Source: Pseudomonadota bacterium (lineage in GTDB: Bacteria > Pseudomonadota > Alphaproteobacteria > Dongiales > Dongiaceae). Taken from it: a DNA stretch of 64,000 bases. Location of the stretch: NCBI GenBank assembly GCA_021792365.1, contig JAJYUT010000002.1, positions 1 through 64,000 of the forward strand. The letters are read 5' to 3'. Positions within the stretch are counted from its first letter, which is position 1. Each line of letters begins with the position of its first letter. Shown here in pieces: positions 55,326 through 64,000 of this stretch. The notes beneath the pieces were generated by a model that was given only the letters and a program-made list of their open reading frames with translations, searched no databases and was not told the origin of the DNA. Made by a program: the position numbers and the translations under genes.

Positions 55326-56795
55326 CGGCCTCGGGCCGCCGCAGGTCGGCCGCCAGGCGTTCCAGCTCCTCCGCCTCCGGCATCGTCGTGAGCTGAATGA
55401 ATTGCGGCGACGCGCCGCTTTCCCGCAGCCGTTCGAGGATCTCACCACCGCCGCCGGATTGCGCCAGCACGACGGCGTGACATTTCGCGCCCATCTCGGC
55501 GATCAGGTCCATGGCGGAAGCGACGCTGGTGGTGGAGGCGACACGCAATCCGAAGCCGGTCAAGCGCCGGGAGAGTTCCTCGGCCGTGGCCTCGGAACTG
55601 TGGATGATCAGCGCGTCGAGCTCGTCCTCGTGCGCGTCCAGCTCCAGCGGTGCCGCGACCCCGCTCGAGAGGCGCGCGGGCCAGAGCAGGGTGGCCGTCG
55701 TCTGCTTGTCGGGGCAGGTATCGACCATGATGACGCCCCCGCTCTCCATCATGAGTGTTCCAAGCAGCGCCATCGGCGCGATCTCCGCCGCCTCCTCGTC
55801 CGGCTCGGCGAGATCGAACATCCTGCCCACCAGGTCGCGCGGCCAGCCGTGCCCCTCGAACTCGAACCGCAGCCGGCCATAGCGCCAGCTTGGGCGAAGC
55901 GCCCCGAACTGCACCTTGGTGCGTTCCGGGTCGATCGGATCGGACCACATTTCCAGTCGGTGCCCGCTGATGGCGATATCCTCGGCAGCGGGAGAGGTCG
56001 CGCCCACCACGGAATCGACCAGAATGCGGATGCGGGTCTCCTGCCTGCCGAGCAGCGGCATCGCGGCGGCGCACAGGTGCAGAACGGCCTGGCCGACCTC
56101 CGCCTCGGTCGCGGTCACCTCCACGTCGTTCCCGGTCGGCGCCTCGATCTCTATCCTGGTGGTGATCGCCGTTTGCGCGGAGCGGGCAGCTTCGGCCGCC
56201 ATCGCGCCCAGCCGCGCAATGTCCGCCGGATCGCTCGACCAGCCGAGCGCGGCGCCGAAGCTCCGGATATCGGCAAGGGCCATCCTGGTCGCATCGCGGA
56301 TGCGCACCGCCTGGCGGCGATGCAGCTCGCTCAGGCGAGCATCTCCGCATAGCAATTCGGCGTAGCCTTGCACCGGGCCCAGCCCGTTGTTGAGCTCGTG
56401 ACAAAATCCACGGATCAGGCTGCCCACCGACATCAGGTGCCCCACCCGCGCCAGCGGCACGGGCAGATCGGAACGCGGTGTCAGCTCCGTGATCGGCTGG
56501 CTGGTGGCGCTCGGGCTCGCGGCCTGGTCGGTGGATGGCTCGGCCTCCGCGCCCGGCATCGAGCGCGCCACAAGCACGATCACCAGGACGAGGGACGCCG
56601 CGCTCACCAGCAGCAGCAGGATAGCGATGCGCAGATACGAGCCGAGGCCAGCGAGAGTCACCGGCTCTGCGCCGCTTTCGACCGCCGCGCCCGCCAGGCG
56701 CTCCTGCCAGGCGATCAGCGCGATTGCCACGCCAAGGGCGGTCAATGCGACGATTGCTCCGGCACGGATCGTCAGGCTGGCCGCGCCCTTGCCCG

Positions 56796-56799
<4 letters not shown>
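55318..56799 (-). CDS. membrane histidine kinase-like protein with pseudo-receiver
   Basis: Predicted 493-aa protein. Two membrane spans (about 13-30 and 56-78) enclose a short periplasmic loop. The H-box is FCHELNNGLG with H134. The ATP-binding part is weak: a clear N box and the glycine boxes are not visible, only a late VIMVDTCPDK...TATLLWPARL stretch. The C-terminal ~100 residues fold like a receiver but lack the acceptor aspartate (VVLAQSG). It may be a modified kinase or phosphotransfer protein. Its start overlaps the larger kinase stop as ATGA. Confidence 0.76.
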
Positions 56800-59756
<2,957 letters not shown>

Positions 59757-59895
59757 TCAACGGCGCCCCAATGGTGGCAACCACGAATAGGGGCGTCATC
59801 CCGGCCGGTTGCCTGAGACGGGGGTTGCGGGCATCCTGGCCAAGTCCGCCAGGCAGCCGGACGTACCAGGCAGGCAGGCGTGGGAGAACGGGTAG

Positions 59896-61242
59896 TTGCG
59901 CTCGATGCGCGTCCAGATCTGGGTAGCCGTCTTGATCGCGGCCGTGGGCTTTCTGGCGGTAATGCCCGCCATGCGCGTCGCGATCGATTCCCAATCACTG
60001 CGACTCGCGACCGCCCTGCTGGCCGGCATTGCCATCATCAGCGGCCTTGCCCTGGCACTTGAAGTCCGGCGGCAGGGGCTGCGGATCGAGCAGTTGCGCG
60101 GCTGGGTCAATCTGGTGGCCGGCGAATCGGAGAGCCTGCGGCGCGAGATCGCGCCCGAAGCGGATGCCGTTGACCGCGTGCAGCTTGCCATTATCGACAT
60201 GCTCGGCATGCGCATGGACCAGCAGGGGGCGATCTATCGCCGCCTCGGTGACGTGCTGAATGCCATCCCTGACGGCATAGTGGTGATGACGCCGGAGGGG
60301 CTGATCAGCCTGGTCAACGCCGCGGGCCGGCCACTGTTCGGCGGGCGCGACCCCGTGATCGGGACCAGCATCTACGAGACCCTGTCGAGGCACTCGCTCG
60401 GCGATGCACTGGCTCTTGCTCGGGGCAGCGACAGGCCGGTCACCGCCTCGCTGCACACGGTATGGGCGGATGCGATCCATGCCACCGTCACCCGAATCGG
60501 GACAGACGGCAGCGCCCTGCTGCGCTTTCCGAGCACGGAGGTGGCTTCCGTCGCGCTGGAGCACGACTTCTCGCTGCACGACCGCCCGGCGCAGGCGATC
60601 GTCGTCACGCCGCAGACCGCCCTCGCGGAGTTGCCGGCGATGGCGATCGACACCGAAACAACCGGCCTTGATCCGCAGAACGATCGCGTGATCTCGATCG
60701 GCGCCGTTCGGCTCCACGGAGCGCGCCTGATCCGGTCCTGGACCATGAACATGCTGGTCAATCCCGGCCGTTCAATCCCGACCCGCACCATTCCCGTCCA
60801 CGGCATCTCGAACGCCATGGTGGCCGACGCGCCCGCTTTCGAGCAGGTCGCCGGACGTGTGCTCGAACAGACCAGCGGCCTGGTGCTGGTCGGGTGCCAT
60901 GTCGATTTCGATGTGGCGATCCTGCGCGCGGAGTTGCGGCGCTGCGGGCATGATTGGCAGCCGACGGCGAGCCTCGACGTCAGGCTGCTCTATGCCGGCC
61001 TGTTCCCAAAGCAGGGGACGCTGTCGCTGGATGACATCGCGGCGGATCTCGGCGTTCGGGCGATCGGCCGTCATTCTGCGTTAGGCGACGCTTTGACGGC
61101 GGGGGAGATCTTCGTGCGCCTCGTGCCAGTCCTCTCCGAACGGGGGGTGACCACTCTGGAAGCGGCGCAGGCCTTGCAGCAGAAGGCGGCGCGCCGGCTG
61201 GGTCCGGGGGGCGGCGCTCACCGGTCCGTGCCGGCGCCATGA
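59896..61242 (+). CDS. membrane-anchored PAS-DEDDh 3'-5' exonuclease
   Basis: Predicted 448-aa protein: two membrane spans near 8-24 and 37-55, a PAS-like region about 115-235 (LNAIPDGIVVMTPEGLISLVN), and a DnaQ-type exonuclease from about 247. All five catalytic groups are present: D252 and E254 in IDTETTGL, D339 in HVDFD, H393 and D398 in HSALGD. The start is a TTG at 59896 after GGAGAACGG; an ATG at 59905 is possible. It should degrade nucleic acid or dinucleotides at the membrane, perhaps controlled by the PAS input. Overlaps the CBS-DUF294 gene by four bases. Confidence 0.85.
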   Translation: MRSMRVQIWVAVLIAAVGFLAVMPAMRVAIDSQSLRLATALLAGIAIISGLALALEVRRQGLRIEQLRGWVNLVAGESESLRREIAPEADAVDRVQLAIIDMLGMRMDQQGAIYRRLGDVLNAIPDGIVVMTPEGLISLVNAAGRPLFGGRDPVIGTSIYETLSRHSLGDALALARGSDRPVTASLHTVWADAIHATVTRIGTDGSALLRFPSTEVASVALEHDFSLHDRPAQAIVVTPQTALAELPAMAIDTETTGLDPQNDRVISIGAVRLHGARLIRSWTMNMLVNPGRSIPTRTIPVHGISNAMVADAPAFEQVAGRVLEQTSGLVLVGCHVDFDVAILRAELRRCGHDWQPTASLDVRLLYAGLFPKQGTLSLDDIAADLGVRAIGRHSALGDALTAGEIFVRLVPVLSERGVTTLEAAQALQQKAARRLGPGGGAHRSVPAP

Positions 61243-62753
61243 CCGATACCACCGCCGTTGCGCGCATCGATCCGTTCCCGTTCCAGCATCGCGTTTCCGA
61301 GCTGACGGTCACGGATGTGCCCATACTGACGCGCACCGAAACCTTGTCGGCGGCGGTCGAACTGATGACGCGGCTGCGTGTTAGCGCGGTGATCATCCTG
61401 GATGCGGAGGGCTATCCCGCCGGCATCGTGACGGAGCGTGATGTGATGACGCAGCTTGCGCGGCATTCCGGCGCGGCCTTGGAGGCGCCGCTCTCGGCGG
61501 TGATGAGCGCGCCGGTCGCCTCCATTCCGGCCAATGCCTTCGTCTATCTGGCGATCGCGCGCATGGAGCGGCTGCGCTACCGGCATCTTGCTGTGATCGA
61601 TCCCGAGAGCGGCGCATTCGTCGGGTTGCTCGATGCCAATGCCGTCATGCGACAGCGTGCCACGGTCGCCTTCGCCATTGCCGATCAGGTCGCTCAGGCA
61701 AGATCGGCGCAGGAACTGCGCGCGGCCTTCGTCCGCATGCCGGAGCTCGGCCGGTCCCTGCGCGCCGAAGGGGTTGCTGCCTACCAGGTCGCCGCGGTGA
61801 TCAGCGGCGTCATCCGGGACATGACGGCCCGCGCGGGCCAACTGGCGGTGGCTGAAATGTGCGCCGCGGGGCGGGGTGAGGCGCCCGCCGATTGGTGCCT
61901 GCTGGTGCTCGGCTCCGGCGGCAGGGGTGAGAGCCTGTTGGCGGCGGATCAGGACAATGCTCTGATCCACGGGCACGCGGCGGACGACCACCCCTGGTTC
62001 CAGGAATTCGGCGCCCAGGTGGCGAGCATCCTGAACGAGGCGGGCATCCCCTTCTGCAAGGGCGGCGTCATGGCCTCGGAACCTCGCTTCCGCCACAACC
62101 TGGCGGGCTGGCGGCACAATGTGGATGCCTGGTTCGCACGGCCCGAGCCGGACGCGATTCTGAACGCGGACATCTTCTACGACTTCGCGCCGGTCGAAGG
62201 CAGCGTCACGCTGGCCGCCGACCTGCGGCGTTATGCTGTGCGCGCGGAGCACGCACCCTTGTTCCTCAACCTGATGGCGGGCGACATCGGCGAGAAGAGC
62301 GGCGCGCTCAACTGGTTCGGCTGGTTCCGGACCAGGCAGGGCCGTATCGACCTCAAGCTCGGCGGACTCTTTCCCATCGTCGCCGGCGGTCGCGTGCTCG
62401 CGCTACGCCTCGGCAGCACGGCGTTATCCTCCCGCGAGCGGTGGAAAGCGGCATTCACCGCGGGAATTATCGTGGAGGAGGACCTGGCGCGGCTACTCGA
62501 TGCGCATGAGATGATCCTGGGCCTGATCCTGGACCAGCAACTGGCGGATCTGGCGAAGGGGCAGCCGGCGACGTCGCGCGTCAAGGTACGGCGGCTGATG
62601 GAGCTGGAGCAGGACCGCCTCAAGGAAGCGCTGCACGTGGTGGGGCAGATCGACCATATCGTGAAGACGGCGCTGATGGACGCGAGAGAGTTGCGTCGGC
62701 GGGCCGATCCGAAAACGACGCCCGGCGCCCCAGGCAGGACGCTCCCGGAATGA
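61239..62753 (+). CDS. CBS-domain DUF294 nucleotidyltransferase-like protein
   Basis: Predicted 504-aa cytosolic protein. Two CBS domains (about 20-75 and 85-140) likely bind an adenosine nucleotide. A GlnD-like nucleotidyltransferase core follows: GSGGRGES at 225-232 with acidic residues D237 and D239 in ADQDNAL, and the C-terminal DUF294 helical part. The core resembles uridylyltransferase-type enzymes that modify proteins. Translation is coupled to the exonuclease gene by an ATGA overlap, so the two likely act together. Confidence 0.88.
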   Translation: MTDTTAVARIDPFPFQHRVSELTVTDVPILTRTETLSAAVELMTRLRVSAVIILDAEGYPAGIVTERDVMTQLARHSGAALEAPLSAVMSAPVASIPANAFVYLAIARMERLRYRHLAVIDPESGAFVGLLDANAVMRQRATVAFAIADQVAQARSAQELRAAFVRMPELGRSLRAEGVAAYQVAAVISGVIRDMTARAGQLAVAEMCAAGRGEAPADWCLLVLGSGGRGESLLAADQDNALIHGHAADDHPWFQEFGAQVASILNEAGIPFCKGGVMASEPRFRHNLAGWRHNVDAWFARPEPDAILNADIFYDFAPVEGSVTLAADLRRYAVRAEHAPLFLNLMAGDIGEKSGALNWFGWFRTRQGRIDLKLGGLFPIVAGGRVLALRLGSTALSSRERWKAAFTAGIIVEEDLARLLDAHEMILGLILDQQLADLAKGQPATSRVKVRRLMELEQDRLKEALHVVGQIDHIVKTALMDARELRRRADPKTTPGAPGRTLPE

Positions 62754-62770
62754 CGGGGCCCCAACCCCGT
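62753..62770 (+). terminator. short hairpin after the CBS-DUF294 gene
   Basis: ACGGGG (62753-62758) pairs with CCCCGT (62765-62770) around a six-base loop, starting in the stop codon. No T tract follows and pabB begins 15 bases later, so it may only attenuate or mark the gene junction. Confidence 0.3.
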
Positions 62771-62785
62771 GCTAGCCTCCACGCC

Positions 62786-64000
62786 ATGAGAACCACGCTA
62801 ATAGTCCAGGAACTGCCGCCTCACGAGATACCGGCCGACCCGGTCGCCTGGTGCCGCGCCTTCGCGGACCGGCCGGGCTCGACGCTGCTCGACAGCGCAC
62901 TGAGACACGAGCGCCTCGGCCGCTATACCTTCCTCGGCATCGATCCGTTCGCGCGGCTCGAAGCTAGCCGCACCGGTGTGTGCCTGAACGGCGCGGAGAT
63001 CGGCAGCGACCCGTTCGCCGCCATTGCTGACCTCGCCGAGCGGTACAGCGTCGAGGGACGATCGGACCTGCCGCCGTTCCAGACCGGCATGGCCGGGTAT
63101 TTTGGCTACGGCCTGCGCCATCATGTGGAGGAGGTGCCGGCCCACGCTCGGTCCGACATCGTCTGGCCGGATCTCATCCTCGGGCTCTACGACCTCGTGC
63201 TGGCCGTGGATCACGTGGATGGGCGCGCCTGGCTGTTGGCCAGCGGCTATCCCGAAACATCGACCGCCACGCGCCGGGATCGCGCGAATGCCCGCATCGG
63301 CTGGGCGCGCGAGAGACTGCGACGCGCCCCGCAAGCTTCGCCCGCGTCGTCCTGGGCGATCGCCGCAAAGCCGGACCTCTCACCGATGGCGTTCAAGCAC
63401 GCGGTGCAGCGGACCATCGACTACATCGAAGCCGGCGACATCTATCAGGCAAACATCACCCAGCGGTTCCGCGCAAAGCTGCCGTCCGGCTTCGATCGCC
63501 TGTCGCTCTATCAGGCCTTGCGCACGCGCAACCCGGCGACCTTCGCCGCCTATCTCGATTTCGGTGCGACCAGCATCCTTTCCTCGTCGCCGGAGCGCTT
63601 CCTGAAGGTCTCGGATGGCCAAGTGGAAACACGGCCGATCAAGGGCACGCGCCCGCGTGGCCGCGGGCCCGCCGAGGACAAGGCACTCGCCGTCGAACTG
63701 CTGGCGAGCGCAAAGGACCGCGCGGAGAACTTGATGATCGTGGACCTGCTGCGCAACGACATCAGCCGCGTCTGCCGGATCGGTTCCGTGAAGGTGCCGA
63801 CGCTGTTCGGGCTCGAAAGCTATGCCACGGTGCATCACCTGGTCTCGGTGGTGACGGGCGCGCTTGCCGACGGCCGCAATTCCGTTGACCTGCTGCGCGC
63901 CTGTTTTCCCGGCGGCTCGGTCACCGGTGCGCCGAAGATCCGCGCCATGGAGATCATCGCGGAACTGGAGCCGACCGCGCGCGGACCCTATTGCGGCTCT
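62786..64000 (+). CDS. pabB: aminodeoxychorismate synthase component I (partial at window end)
   Basis: The open frame starts at the ATG 62786 and runs off the window after 405 codons without a stop. It is a chorismate-utilising enzyme: SSSPERFLKV, RPIKGTRPRGRG, RAENLMIVDLLRNDISRVC, PGGSVTGAPKIRAMEII and the N-terminal TLLDSALRHERLGRYTFLG are all typical of PabB/TrpE. The PIKGTRPRG form and the N terminus favour PabB (4-amino-4-deoxychorismate for folate) over anthranilate synthase. The C terminus lies outside, and it may carry a fused aminodeoxychorismate lyase there. Confidence 0.9.
   Translation, partial: MRTTLIVQELPPHEIPADPVAWCRAFADRPGSTLLDSALRHERLGRYTFLGIDPFARLEASRTGVCLNGAEIGSDPFAAIADLAERYSVEGRSDLPPFQTGMAGYFGYGLRHHVEEVPAHARSDIVWPDLILGLYDLVLAVDHVDGRAWLLASGYPETSTATRRDRANARIGWARERLRRAPQASPASSWAIAAKPDLSPMAFKHAVQRTIDYIEAGDIYQANITQRFRAKLPSGFDRLSLYQALRTRNPATFAAYLDFGATSILSSSPERFLKVSDGQVETRPIKGTRPRGRGPAEDKALAVELLASAKDRAENLMIVDLLRNDISRVCRIGSVKVPTLFGLESYATVHHLVSVVTGALADGRNSVDLLRACFPGGSVTGAPKIRAMEIIAELEPTARGPYCGS

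Overview
The window looks like a high-GC alphaproteobacterial chromosome, probably from the Rhodospirillales/Rhizobiales side. Support comes from the alphaproteobacterial style of the initiator tRNA, the ELM1-like and DUF992 families, the glycerol-type ABC layout with two ATPases, the Dha phosphorelay, and dense operons joined by ATGA overlaps. I see no insertion sequence, integrase, phage gene, CRISPR array or rRNA. The assignment is an inference from gene content, not a database match.

Layout. 0-3 kb: initiator tRNA-fMet with a following hairpin, then a family-2 glycosyltransferase and a sugar epimerase in visibly less GC-rich DNA. 3.2-10.9 kb (minus): a peptide-type ABC importer (Tat-exported binding protein, two permeases, fused double ATPase) ending in a CocE/NonD hydrolase. 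11.4-17.4 kb: mixed single genes (DUF445 protein, CxxCxGxG miniprotein, lytic transglycosylase, VOC protein, glutathione transferase), then an acyl-CoA synthetase paired with a citryl-CoA-lyase-like protein. 17.4-23.6 kb (minus): lacI-type regulator, xylB, xylA, a TIM-barrel isomerase and a Gfo/Idh oxidoreductase. 23.9-33.9 kb (plus, divergent): a carbohydrate ABC importer with two different ATPases and a small membrane protein, followed by dhaL, dhaM, HPr, enzyme I, an HTH-like protein and dhaK. The 386-bp divergent region carries repeated ATGTTTAGT boxes that may co-regulate both arms.

34-41.9 kb: a surface-glycan cluster of two opposed blocks. The plus block holds an MptE/DUF115-like protein, a polysaccharide pyruvyl transferase and a protein with all the hallmarks of a GT29 sialyltransferase. 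The minus block holds two GT4 enzymes, a sulfotransferase, a 2OG-Fe(II) oxygenase and an ELM1-like protein. The blocks meet tail to tail with a 90-bp coding overlap. 42-44.4 kb: two acyl-CoA dehydrogenases. 44.5-45 kb: a frameshifted DUF992 remnant. 45.3-53.7 kb: a nucleoside uptake and salvage operon (BMP-type binding protein, double ATPase, two permeases, cytidine deaminase, purine nucleoside phosphorylase, thymidine phosphorylase, phosphopentomutase), followed by a PhyH-type oxygenase.

54.7-62.8 kb: a signalling cluster. It contains a LuxR-type response regulator, convergent with a degenerate HELNN kinase and a MASE1-PAS-hybrid kinase-Hpt protein; divergent from these lie a membrane-anchored PAS-DEDDh exonuclease and a CBS-DUF294 nucleotidyltransferase-like protein. 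The window ends inside pabB. The parts I consider most worth attention are the ABC-to-Dha phosphorelay operon with its shared operators, the glycan cluster with the GT29-like enzyme, and the kinase/PAS-exonuclease/CBS-DUF294 module.
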